64,000 nt of DNA. Source: Pardosa pseudoannulata. Lineage: Eukaryota; Arthropoda; Arachnida; Araneae; Lycosidae. The notes below the pieces were generated by a model. That model made no database searches. It was not told where the DNA came from and saw nothing but the letters and a program-made list of their open reading frames with translations. Of this stretch, positions 47,631 through 59,109 are shown one piece after another. The stretch spans positions 37,660,987 through 37,724,986 of the forward strand of contig CM063500.1 of NCBI GenBank assembly GCA_032207245.1, read 5' to 3'. The number at the start of each line of letters is the position of its first letter. Within the stretch, counting starts at the first letter, position 1. The translations under genes were made by a program, and so were the position numbers.

Positions 47631-48029
47631 TATTTCATAGTATGCTTTTAAACTGTGCCTAATCGTCTTTAAAAATTAAGCTCCAGACAACTGGGTGGTC
47701 ATTTGCAGAAAGTCGCCAAGCATCAGCAGTCTCGACTGCACCGGCTATGTTTTAAGCTACACAGCCATCTGCATTAAGTCTTCCATCTTTCCGATAGGGT
47801 TCAGAATTTGAACCCAATAATTTCATTTTAAAAGTTTTTATTTTATTTATTCTCCAAAATTAAATTGAAATAGAGTAGTAACACTAAGTGTGTTCGATAA
47901 GAAGATTTTTCGAAGAAAAAGTTTTAAACTATGACAACTTTTAAAAATGATAGCATTCTTTGAGAATAGACTCTTCAATTAAAGTTCCATTAACAGTTTT
48001 TTAATGCAGAGCCTTTGGTGAAAGAGAGG

Positions 48030-48090
48030 TATAGTTTGGTTTGGAGTGCTGTGGTCTACTGTTTTGCTCACGAGGACTAATGAGACCGTT
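48030..48090 (-). repeat. SINE 3' fragment
   Basis: On the plus strand it reads GTTTGGTTTGGAGTGCTGTG then GTCTACTGTTTTGCTCACGA then GGACTAATGAGACC, the reverse complement of the SINE 3' part. Confidence 0.65.
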
Positions 48091-48290
48091 TGGTGAAAGA
48101 GAGAAAGGTAGACCAAAAAGGATGGAGATCTCGCCTGAAACTGAATCTTTGTGCCTTGAAGGTAAAGAACTGGAGATCAACGGCTGGCGAGAAAGTAGTT
48201 GCTTTGGGGAAAACTTCTGAGGACTGGGGCTGTCTGGCTAACCTCAGGTGGGGCAAGGGGGGTTAAATCCCCTCCAGAATTGTTAGAGAA
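48086..48290 (+). pseudogene. Non-LTR retrotransposon ORF2 C-terminal fragment
   Basis: One frame gives EREKGRPKR; after a one-base shift another gives GWRSRLKLNLCALKVKNWRS followed by TAGEKVVALGKTSEDWGCL. The order GRPK.RW...L..L...NWR..A..R..W resembles the short C-terminal domain found at the end of many arthropod LINE ORF2 proteins. A frameshift and the loss of everything upstream show it is a remnant. Family assignment rests on this pattern only. Confidence 0.4.
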
Positions 48291-48299
48291 GGGGTAAGT

Positions 48300-50110
48300 T
48301 TGCTGTTTTTGTCCCTCCAATTTTTTTAGGTGTTATTCATATTTTGATTTTCTGATTAGACTTTGCCCCCTCAGTTGAAAAGCCCAAATTACGCCCCTGC
48401 TGCCAACAATGAGGATGAGCAGCCTTAGGAGAATAATCAAACGACTTAGTTCCAATAAAATAATCAGGATTAGACGGAATTGTAATTTTTGGACCAAGAC
48501 ATGAGAATTTAGAGCAGGGTTGCCACAATGGTGACTCATGGGTCGTCTGCGGCCATTTTAGTTAAGCAATCTGGTATATGTATCTACTTCTATTTGTTTT
48601 GAGTTTTTTAAGTTGATAGCCTTTGTAATAGAGCCAAAATTTATTAGTCCTACACCTCGTGTTAATTTCCACGGACTAATAAACCCTTGCTGCAAAATGA
48701 GATTGACACCCCTGATTGGCTTCTTCTAAGGAAGCCACGATTACGAAACAGAACTTCATCATCTACTCCGTGGCAAAGAACATAGGTTTTCAAACTGGGT
48801 TCCGTGGAACTCTAGAGTGTCGTGAGATGTCCATAAGGATCTTTAAAAATATAAACGAATACAACGTAGACTGTAGTTGCATACTAAACCAGTACATTAC
48901 ATTTGATGAATCATGACCTCTATGAACAATCTGTGCTGGTAACATATGTTATCAGCATAGCTATTCTTATTTTAACACATTGCATGCCGGACACGTACTA
49001 GTACGGGTTAGTGTAACAACATGGTTTGTTTGTGGGTACAAAAATAACGGTATATACAAGAAAACGAATCCGAATGCTCAAGTCTACTACATAGATTCTG
49101 GAAAAATTTAGACAAATAAAAACTAGTTTTTACATCAGTCGATGCGGAACCACAGAATGAGAAAAAATTAAAACTATATACTACTATTTCTATTTGAGTT
49201 TTCACACCTACGATACTATTATAAATTTATTCACTAAAAAATATATTTTTTGTTTACAAAAATCTTATGTTTGTTATTTATATATTTCTATTTATATATT
49301 TGGTTATATATTTCAATATAAAATACGAAAAGTTGGTTAAAAAATTAAATAATTTTCGATCTATTGAGATTTAACTTAATAACTAAATTTAAGCTCAAAA
49401 CGCCCGCTCCCGGTACAATTTCGCTGCGAAATGTACTTGCACACAATGTGTTACCGTTATTTAGAACAACGTATTTCTTTGAAGAATCGTTCTCAACATA
49501 TGTGGCAATAAAAACGAATATTGGAACTAGCCTAATACATAATACGAAATACACCTGTGATATAATCTATAGAATAAATATATAATTCGATTATGTAAAA
49601 TAATTTAGTATTTCCCAGTCACTAGAAGCACAAAAATACTATTATTTTTTATAAATAAAAATACATTATATAAATTTAAAGTCAGCTGCATGAATTATCT
49701 CTATTGTTACCACTACTATCTCTACTAGCATCTAAAAACTCCTTGGTGCAACAGCCCCTAGAGGGCCAGGATCTAAAGTGTCAATCTCCGTTTCCAAGAC
49801 CAAGGGCCCTGGGTGACCAAGCACATGTTCCAGTTAGGTGATCAACTTTATGCGGAAACTAGCACCTGTGTAATATCATTAACACTTGACTTACATGAAG
49901 CTTTGAAGACAGGTTCAGGGTTCTACCTGAAGATTAAATAGTTTTACAGGTGTCATGAGTCTTAAAAGTTTACAGACTAATGTCTTAGGAAGAATAGAAA
50001 TATATATTCTCAAGAGCAGAGATAGAAAAACTAAGGATGAAGAGAGTGAAATACTGCATTCGGTATTGAAATCATACCTTTATAAAATCATTAGATAAGC
50101 TTTTTAAATT
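48300..50110. other. Intergenic region with unassigned repeats
   Basis: Patches such as 48775-48850 (with GGGTTCCGTGGAACTCTAGA) and 49740-49870 look like old interspersed repeats from their mixed composition, but I cannot assign them. No gene is supported. Confidence 0.4.
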
Positions 50111-50463
50111 CAGGAAGAAGCACCCTCAGAAAAAGTTCAATCTCGTAACTATACATCATCCGCAAAATGGAAATACGTCATTATTGTTGAGAAGCTTGGA
50201 AGACTTCATTACCTTGTAGAATTAGACGATGGATACATTATCAAACGGCATTTTAATCAACTTAGACCGTGTCAAGTTGAAAAATCTATACCCATCTGCA
50301 GATTTTTTTAAATCCAAGAGAGTTCACATCTCACTTTCAGCATCCAGTTCATCGGCAGTATCCTCCAGTCCTTACAGTGGTCTCACTCTTCAACATTGCA
50401 ACGAAATTCCTGCTCAGCCGTCAAAAGATTCCACTTTCCAGAGCGACACAAACCCCCAATGAG
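50111..50463 (+). pseudogene. Ty3/Gypsy-type pol remnant: integrase C-terminal domain and tail
   Basis: The frame from 50111 reads RNYTSSAKWKYVIIVEKLGR, then LHYLVELDDGYIIKRHFNQL and RPCQVE, stopping at 50309-50311. The pattern W..g.I...G...Y.V..ddG...RH.nQLRp is the small barrel at the end of Gypsy-type integrases. A shifted frame continues to 50463 with a serine- and proline-rich tail, SSSSAVSSSPYSG, ending TNPQ, like the ends of these polyproteins. The catalytic core is absent upstream. It starts just after a TTTAAATTCAG, so an acceptor-like site precedes it; exaptation cannot be excluded but nothing else supports it. Confidence 0.7.
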
Positions 50464-50540
50464 ATCCTGTAATACAGAGTATTCCGAATTCTCAATTCAC
50501 CTGCTGTTTCTAAAGCATCTTCGAGGAAAAGTGGCCATCC

Positions 50541-50704
50541 AATAGAGCAATTTGTCGCAACGTCAAGAACTACTATAATGCCCTTCCCATCCATTTTCTT
50601 GTTTACAACAGCCAATAGACAAACAATAAACTGCCCTTCCGTTTGAAATTAAAGCTAGAATTGTTATAAGTTGAGATATGCCCTGCTGCGTGAAATCGCC
50701 TTAT
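50541..50704 (+). repeat. Left arm of a 165-bp inverted repeat
   Basis: Starts AATAGAGCAATTTGTCGCAA and ends GTGAAATCGCCTTAT. Its reverse complement recurs at 51983-52148 with only about a dozen differences by eye. It begins about 80 bp after the Gypsy pol remnant. Confidence 0.85.
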
Positions 50705-51982
50705 CCAGCTTAGAAGATCAACCCGTCAACGTAAACCAGTCATCAAACTAAATCTTTAAATATTCCCCTTTAAAGCATTTAGACTTTAAAATTAAATTTC
50801 AATTTGCTTACTAGTTTTGTATATGTATATATGTAAATATTTAACATTTTTAATAAGCCGCGGAGAATTGTTGTGTATTTTTCTACCTTCTGTTGGTACA
50901 TCTCAACTCCACTCTGTTCTGTTACTTCCTCTGAATGCCAGTTCGATTCCATCCGGATTCCATCATGTAACGTGCTTACTATGCTCTCTATATATTAAAA
51001 AATAAAAACATAGCATGTGGGTAACATTTACGCGTGTTATAAACTTAAAAGTAGTCTTATGGTTAGAATACGCTGTTCGAATTCATTAGGCCTTCTCTTA
51101 ATCTCAGTATAAACATTAAACGTCTAACATAAATCTCCGAGTCCAAATATTCTGTTGCTGTTAGACTAATTTGATACGCGACAATAACAGGCAATTTATT
51201 ATCTATGCTTTCTGATTTTTGTATAAAAAATGTGCAGTTTCAACGCCAGTGGAAGAAAGTTAATTGAGTTTTAAAGTTAAATCAGAATAATAAAATTTAA
51301 ATTATCTCAAATTAATTTCTTGAAGTAGTTTCGACTGGTTTCTAAACTATTTTAAAAATCTATATAGTTAAATAACTGAAAGCATTCTTGATCATATAAT
51401 TAATTTAATTTATGCTTCGTTTCATTAAACGTTTAACTGCATTTAGAACATTGGCAAGGAGATTTACTTTTTAGAAACATTTTCCATTGTAAATTAAATC
51501 ATGTTTGGGCAATATCTACATACATGCACACCTGAAATTCAATTACCTGCTTAATTTTAGGTAGATGTTTATAGCGCTGCGATAAGTTAATTATCTTATT
51601 TCAAAGCTGTAAGTTAAGTTGGATAGAATTTCCATGAGCTGACATGTGTTTAAAATTTAATGGAACTGATATTTCACAGACCACTTTCATGAATAATCTA
51701 ATAAACTATGAGATACTTTGTAATCTGATTTTGCAACTGAAATTTGTTTTCTGTGCAACGAGAAATACATTACGACGAATACATTAATTTGTTTTTTGGC
51801 TCTCTGCTATACTTGAAGCATGGGAGTTTGATTAGATTACCATTTGGGTATTTGATTTGATATTTAATTATACATGATTTCTTCACCAATGCGTCTTCAA
51901 CATTGGAAATGTAGAGGTTGCGATTGTTCAGAAAGCTTTTAAGGGAAACAACCAAACTCTACTCGAATTTTGTTTTCTTAAT
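50705..51982. other. Spacer between inverted-repeat arms
   Basis: 1.28 kb of AT-rich sequence with no recognisable gene. If the arms are the ends of one element, this is its interior. Confidence 0.5.
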
Positions 51983-52148
51983 ATAAGGCGATTTCACACA
52001 GCAGGGCACATCTCAACTTATGACAATTCTGGCTTTAATTTCAAATGGAAGGGCAGTTTATTGTTTGTCTATTGGCTGTTGTAAACATGAAAATGAATGG
52101 GAAGGGCATTATAGTAGTTCATGACATTGCGACAAATTGCTCTATTTG
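51983..52148 (-). repeat. Right arm of a 165-bp inverted repeat
   Basis: Inverse of 50541-50704: begins ATAAGGCGATTTCACACAGC and ends TGCGACAAATTGCTCTATT. High similarity suggests recent origin of the pair. Confidence 0.85.
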
Positions 52149-52611
52149 ATATAAAGTGTTTATTTTATGTTTGCTTGAAATAGGAAATTAGGTTACTAAT
52201 GAAGAATAGGGTGCCCCTTGGCAAATTTGGTATAATTATTGGTGATGTTTACTAAAACACGAAGGTATTTTATACGAACATTACATCCCTTGCTATTTGA
52301 GCGACTTTAATTGATGTACGTTGAGCAATTGTAATAGAATTATATACATTTTCTTAATTAACCTAAACCACTGAGAAAGCTGGAATTTATATTAATGGGT
52401 AATTAATCCCTCAAGTTTACAAACCCAACAGCTCCAAATTATTAAAAATTAGCCATAGTGAAACTTTAATGGTTCATTATATCTAATATGTTTAAGCATA
52501 ACGCGCATTTAATATATAAAAAATTGGTTCCACAAAGAGAGCTGAATACAAATATAATATAAATTAAAATATAGATACAGATTGTTTGGACACGGCGAGA
52601 TCAGGAGAAAA
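52149..52611. other. AT-rich intergenic stretch
   Basis: Nothing recognised. Confidence 0.5.
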
Positions 52612-53300
52612 TGTTAGGCTGCCATGCTCAGAGCTTTATCGCCATGTTGGCGGGGGCACCCTGTTGTGACGTCGCTATACCCCATTGGCTTCACAAAGAG
52701 GTTTTATTAAAGACCAGGCCAAGGCGACATTCTGTCTGGGTGTTTGACACTGAACTACAAAGGGTTTTCGGTTCGACACGCATTGAGATGTCCGAGGTGA
52801 TTAGAAGGTCGGACGAGAAGTGAAAATGTCAAGCTGTCAGGCGCCAACGAAAGGACCAATCGGAGGCTGGCAGGACGGCGACGCGGGAAGGAAAAGCCAA
52901 TGGGAAGAGGCAAAAGGTAACGTCAGGTGGCGCGAGATTTCGCTGGAGGAAGATTGACGACGAGAAAAAAAAAGGAGAATGAGCGAAGGCAGCGAGAGGT
53001 TGCGGGTGTTTTTTTGGAGAGCCATCTCCAGTTTTGTGTGGGACTCAAGGAGTCCAAGGTGTATCTCTGTACAACCTGATATCTGTCGGGCACTTGACCG
53101 CAGATTGCTATTTAGATTCGCCTCGAACCTGGGACTTTTGGGTCCGTACCAACTCACCTGAACCCTGTGATTTCCATTCGGAAAATTTGTAAATAGCTTT
53201 ATATTTAGTCAAGAATGAAAGTTGTTATTGTTATAAGCTGTACGTCGTGTCACTACAACTTCGACACCCACACGCTACCCGAGGATCCAGTGACGTTACA
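52612..53300 (+). mobile_element. GC-rich LTR-like block (possible solo LTR)
   Basis: Starts TGTTAGGCTGCC and ends GTGACGTTACA, LTR-like TGT...ACA termini. Three CCAAT-type boxes (ATTGG near 52684, CCAAT near 52856, CCAAT near 52897) precede a purine-rich stretch, which suits a U3 promoter read on the plus strand. It is sharply richer in G and C than either flank. I see no matching target duplication and no second copy. Open frames here occur on both strands and show no domain. The alternative is a CpG-rich promoter of an unseen gene. Confidence 0.4.
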
Positions 53301-53957
53301 CTGTTCTTCAGTCAAGCCGAAATTAATTCTGTTCAGACGATAATACAATCAATGTAACTTCTTTTATAAAATCCGTGCAAGAGATACTGGGATTGATATC
53401 AGAAAAGGGTATCCCCCACCAATTTGGCGATAAAGATCTAAGAATGGCAGCCTATCTTTGTTCTGCTGATTTCGCTTTGTCGACAGAATTCGTGTTTACA
53501 TTTTGATTTAATACTATTTTTGGTATATAGACTTCTTATATACCCACTTTGTTTCACATTAAATGTGCATAATTTTTATTTGTTATTAAATTTATGATAT
53601 TAATTTGATCGGCTTCGGTGAAAAAATTGCAGGACCAGTTGGGGAGTTTTTGGTACCAGTTATCTCAGACTACGTCCCATCTGGAGTCAATGCCATTTGC
53701 TGGCAGTTTTGAGGGCAAAAGGTAACCCTACATATTATTAATAGGGTGGTCATAATATAATCACTGTTCAGTGTATATCGATGCATATCTTAAATCAATG
53801 TTTTTACAGAGTGTACAGAATAAAATAAAGTTGAAATTTAAGTAACATCGAATACTACGGAGCTTCCTGTTAGTAATCAGCTATTGTTATAAACATCTCA
53901 GAATATTAATTTAGTATTACGTGTAAATTAAGTACTGTAAAAGAGTTTTATAATAAA
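53301..53957. other. Intergenic stretch after the LTR-like block
   Basis: Mixed composition at first (53300-53740), then AT-rich. No primer-binding site directly after 53300 that I recognise and no gag-like frame, which favours a solo LTR over a full element. Confidence 0.4.
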
Positions 53958-55106
53958 CTAGCAAGTGTGCCCGTGCTTCGCTACGGTGAACTTAATATAT
54001 TACTTTTAAACAAAGATTTATTTTTTATGAATAACTCTCTAAATTCGTCACAGTTCAGTTCGAGTCATTGGCATGTTTATATATTTCTATCATAAGCGTA
54101 TTATAACATTCAGTTTTTATAATCGAATTCGTCTTATATTAAATTTGCTCAAATTTTTTTTATTGTAAAATATAAGCTTAACCCTAAATTGCATTACTGT
54201 ATTACTACTGTACGTCGATTAGCAAAGTTAACAGATCTTGCCATATTACGTGATAGAATAGGAAGCACAGGTTTTGACAGCAACAGTGCTAATTTTGTTG
54301 GTAGTAATAAATGTTTTCCAAAATTAAGGAAATTTATGACAAACCACATAGTTTTGTATGAAACAGAAACACACATTCATATCGACAACCATATGAATAT
54401 GAAGATAACTATATAAAATGATAGGTTTTATTTGGCCATGAGAGTCACTGAAATTTGTACTTTTTGTACTTAGAATATTGTTGATATGCATTTCATTGTA
54501 ACATAAAAATGAACCAAGAATTAAATTTAAAATTAGTTCTCATATAAAAATGCTATAATTTGCGTCACATAGAAATGAAAGTGAATCACTTTATATCTCA
54601 AATTTCAGTTCAAATCGAATAGATACTAAGCAGACGATTTTAAATAATATAAAATAAGAAATGAATAAATGAAATATTTAAATGAATGACGTCATAATGA
54701 TAGAAAAATATCATTTTCGCCTATTTATTATGTGATGAATTGAACATTTTAATCTCCTGCTTTTAACCGTGGAAAACTGCGTTTAAAACAATTACTTGGG
54801 ATGACGTCACATTGCTAGAAACATTGCTTCTTTCCCTTAGATATGATGCGATAAATTAAAAACTTAATCGTTTGCGTTTAACCGGGGAAAATAATGCTTG
54901 GAATAATGACATGAAATGCTCGAAAAAGGGGGAAGGAATGAATTTCGAACGTTGAAAATTTACAAAAACCTTCCCAGGGATATACCTAAACATTTCCCAA
55001 ATTTTCACGGCGATTGGATGGATAGTTTTTGAGTCTATTGAGTACATACATACATACAGACAGACAGACAGACAGACACACACAAATTCATTTTTATATA
55101 TATAGA
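53958..55106 (-). mobile_element. Non-autonomous Helitron-like element, copy 3
   Basis: Minus strand: starts TCTATATATATAAAAATGAA after an A and ends GCTAG before a T; the terminal hairpin CCGTAGCGAAGCACGG lies nine bases before CTAG. A (CAGA)n/(TCTG)n microsatellite sits about 30 bases from the 5' end. 1.15 kb. It is the longest copy and shares blocks with copy 1 over its whole length. A shared frame at 54189-54416 (and its antisense) has no domain I recognise. Confidence 0.75.
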
Positions 55107-55214
55107 TAAAGCAATTTATAATGATTTCAGTCTATGTGCTTGCCGAAAAAGTAAAAATATGTAAACCATTTGAAAAATTCTAAAGTATTATAATCCTAAT
55201 AAAATATTTATAAA

Positions 55215-56033
55215 CTAGCATATAGCCCGTCATATAACAGGATCAGTAAAAATTTTAATTTTCCAGAATTGTAAAGTACCCTATAAGGCAAATAAAAAAA
55301 TCGTTTGTTTTTTGGCTGAGAATTATCTAGTACACGCTCAATAATTTGTTTATCTTCATTTCCCTCTAAAGTCTCCTGATACTGTGAATGCAGTTTAGAA
55401 TCACGATGAATTTATTTAGAAAGATAATTCAAAGTTTTTTTAGCTACGTCGAAATTATCGTTAAGTTCTTCCCAATTTGTTTTTGCCACAGTAATTAATG
55501 GAAGTAAAGGGAAGAAACTATCATTTCTACTACATACTGGAGGTAGGTAGAATTCCTGTGATAAAACTTTCATTGCAACAAAAAATAAACGATGCTTAAA
55601 TTTAACATTATCACATATGTACCTAATCTATTATTGAAGCCAAATATAAAAGAAAATTATTTACGCAATATCTAAGTTCAGTGATTAAACGTATGAAAAT
55701 AATGCAGACGATATTTAAATAATTTAAAATAAGAAATGATTAAATGCTATGGTTAAAGGAATGACGTCATAATTCTAAAAAAATGTTATTTTTACCTATT
55801 TGCTGTGTGACAAATTGATAAATTTAATCGCCTGCTCTTAACTGGAGAAAATATGACTTGAAATAATGGCATTTAATGCTAGAAAAAAGGGGGGGGGAAG
55901 GGTGTATTTCGAACATTGCTAACCCTAACGTATCAAGAATCCAATATGAATGCTTCTATCCATTACAAGTACAACCACTTCATAAATTCTAGGACGGATG
56001 GACAGATAACTTAGGCTATTATTATATAGGGGA
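55215..56033 (-). mobile_element. Diverged Helitron-like relative, copy 4
   Basis: Its plus-strand start ACTAGCATATAGCCCG corresponds to the CTAG end of the other copies. The internal blocks GCAGACGATATTTAAATAAT, AATGACGTCATAAT and TTTTTACCTATTTGCTGTG match copy 3 at 54630-54730. It lies 108 bp from copy 3 in the same orientation. The 5' TC end is assigned at about 56033 and is uncertain. Confidence 0.5.
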
Positions 56034-57600
56034 TAATAGAAATTACTAGTAATTTTTGTAGATTGTTTATAAAATTACCCTCTACCTACTCTCAAACGGA
56101 AAACTCGTTCTAAGAAAACATAAAAACTCTACAAGCTACTTTTAGCGATATCTAAAATAAGACACTAGGCATTAAAAGGAAAGTTTAATCAATTTTTATT
56201 ATTGATTGATACAGCTATTTAAAAAAATGAACTATAGCGACCTTTATAGAAATAACGTACACTACAAGGGTAATGATTTTTCCCCACTGGCAGAAAACCT
56301 GTCTGTTTTCAGAGATCAAGTATTTCTTTTGAAAGTTTTATCCACAAATATTTTAGATATGGCTATAGAATAAAAATATCCTCGTAGTCACGTGATGTAT
56401 TTTGAAATATGATGCGATAAATCTTTCCCGCTGTATATTTTTTTTACCTTGTTCTTGAAACAAAGCACAAAGAATTTAAGTGATTTCGTTTTGGCGATTT
56501 GGCGAAAGACAACCATTACGTAGAAAAACAAACACACAAATATCTGATAACAGAATTGTTTCAGATAAACATGTCAGTCACTGAATAATGCTACCCATCT
56601 GGGAATTTTCTTGTAGAGAAAGATAGATATTCAGTTTTGAGATCTCATCGAATTTTGTAATTTTTTTTTAATTTAAAGAAATATTTGGTAAGAATTTAAA
56701 GAAAAGTGCTAGTTGTAGCAGTTTAAAACGTTTTAAAATGATTTAATAACAAACCACGAAACATTGTATCAGTAAAAATGAATATTTGAACAGTTATTTC
56801 TGACAGTCGTTTGAATAGAGAAAGTGCATGTTTGTAAACAAATAAGAGTGCTGACTACAATTCAACTTTTCATTGGCAAAACATTGATTGTTTTCATTGT
56901 ATCTTATGAACTTCGATATGGATCACGTGTACAATAAAACTAAATTTTATTTAAGGGAAGGGAAAGGAAACATCAGAAACTGGCCAAATAATTCAAAATC
57001 GATTTTTTTAGCACTTACAAAATTATATACATAGATTTTTTAAATTAAACACTTTACACAGTACTACTAAGTATCATGATCAATGTACAACTACTTTGAT
57101 TATGTTTACAGGCACATTAAACTATTACATAAATAAGAATCTAATAAAAATGTACAAAACCTGATCATTTTAAGGGCAAAAAATAGTTACATTTATAGGT
57201 ACAGTATTTCTCACAAAAGCATAGAAAATACATCAGAAATATGAAAAAAAACTTAGTAATAATAACAAAAATTCCTAGAGTATAATTTTATATAATCTAT
57301 TACATTGCAGTAATGTTAACGTTTTATTACCATTCTGAAAATGTTTTCCGCAAATTCTCGAAAAACTTGGAGTTCAGTCTTGCCTTTTCAAAGCTTTTAT
57401 CCAAACTATTCGCAATGTAGTATCTTTAGAAAAGCAATAAAATCCAATATTTTCACCTTTTTTGAAATGTTTAGTACAGCCATACGTACAACAGATTGTT
57501 ACCATTTTCAGATAATTGACAAAATTAAAACCTCAATAACAAGAACAATCCGTAGGAAATTCAAATATTTTGCCAACAAGGAAGATGTGCAATTTTTGCT
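56034..57600. other. AT-rich intergenic region
   Basis: No gene supported. An open frame at 57341-57631 has no recognisable domain. Confidence 0.5.
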
Positions 57601-57654
57601 GCAATTGACGTCATGCGCACATTCTCTATAGATTGAGTACTACCATATCGCAGT

Positions 57655-57785
57655 CTAGATATGTCACAGACGACTTTTGCGTCATAATGACGACAAAAGT
57701 CACTAGAGATGGAAATTTGGTACCATAAATTGCGCTCTCTGCTACGTCATAATGACGACTATATGTCGCCTGTGACATAACTGCA
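57655..57785. repeat. Compact palindromic repeat with TGACG motifs
   Basis: TATGTCACAGACGAC at about 57659 is mirrored by GTCGCCTGTGACATA at about 57764. Nested words GCGTCATAATGACGAC and TACGTCATAATGACGAC are near-palindromes themselves. The block could fold into a long hairpin, or be a small MITE. Confidence 0.6.
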
Positions 57786-58544
57786 AAATGGATCCAATAA
57801 ACCTTCAGCTGTTGGAAATTTGCCTGAAATTTCGATACTTCTATTTTATCTCATTGAAAATGTGGCAGATCACTAAGAATTGGAGTTAAACAGTGTTATA
57901 ATTTTCATAACTTTATAATCAACACAATCATTACTACAATAAACAGCTCAGTTATAACTAATAACTACTTGAAACAGTATTTAATACATATTTTCAAATT
58001 TTACAAGAATTTGAAACTTTTCAGTTGAATTTCCGAAGTTTACCGACAATTTACCTTATAGAATATAAAAAAAGTTAGTTCAAATTAATATATTTCGAAC
58101 TACAAATTCTACTCTATTAAAAATTAAAAGAATTATCAAGCATATCCCTAGAAAAAAGGGATATTTTAACTATTTTTCCTTAACTACATTTTCATCGAAT
58201 GCTTACGATAGCACTATTTTATTCTAAGGAGCTGTTTTCAACCTTAATGCTACTCCTCTTCTCTTTTAATTTTTTCCATGCTCCGTACTTTTTCTTTTTA
58301 ATAGGTATAATACATTTTAAACAATACTAACTTTATTACAGAAAATACTGAGAATTACAGTTCACAAATTGATAACAAGGTTTTGCCATGACATACTTAA
58401 ATGTGAAAATTTATTTTTGTATTAAATTACAAACTGAACTAATCAAAATGCATCAAATTTAATACAAGGATTGTTTATTCGCCCAAAGTTTATCAAATAT
58501 TGAGAATAATGTGAAGAGTGTCTGCAACTAGTAACTCTTTTCTA
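57786..58544. other. AT-rich intergenic stretch
   Basis: Nothing recognised. Confidence 0.5.
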
Positions 58545-59100
58545 GTATATAGTATAGGGAAAGTATTATTGTAGCAGAATCCAAAAATTCGACCTGTAAA
58601 TTTTGATTGTTTGATTGATTCTTTTCTCGTAAACGTTGTATAGGGAAAGTATTATTGTAGAAGAATCTAAAAATTCGAGCAGGAGATTTTGATTGATTGA
58701 TTTACGTAGAGATTGATTGTTTCTTCGTATATGTAGTATGGGAAAAGTATTATTGTAACAGAATCCAAAAATTCGACCTGAAGATTTTGATTGATTGATT
58801 GCCCTGGAGGTTTGACTCTTTTCTCGTATACGTAGTATAGGGAAAGTATTATTATCGCAGAATCTAAAAATTCGACCTGGAGGTTTTGATTGATTGATTG
58901 ACCTGGAAATGGATTGTTTTCTCGTATACGTATTATATGGAAAGTATTATTGTAGCAGAATCCAAAAATTCGACATGAAAATTTTGATTGATTGATTGAC
59001 TAGACATTGGACTCTTTTCTTGTATACATAGTATAAAGAAAGTATTATTGTAGCAGAATTCAAAAATTCGACTTGGAGATTTCAATTGATCGTCAAGTTT
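58545..59100. repeat. Minisatellite, about 98-bp period, six units
   Basis: The word AAGTATTATTGTAGCAGAAT recurs, with small changes, beginning near 58561, 58647, 58745, 58844, 58942 and 59040. Each is followed by CCAAAAATTCGACCTG and a run of TTGATTGATTG, then CTCTTTTCTCGTATAC. Spacing is 86 bp for the first unit and 98-99 after that, the variation falling in the number of GATT words. No unit has a continuous reading frame. Confidence 0.9.
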
Positions 59101-59109
59101 GGGACTTCC

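Noticed and set aside
52611..53161. Open frames on both strands in the GC-rich block
   Set aside because: Same composition effect; no conserved residues.
54856..55083. Open frame reading MCVCLSVCLYVCMYS
   Set aside because: Translation of a (CAGA)n microsatellite inside a Helitron-like element.
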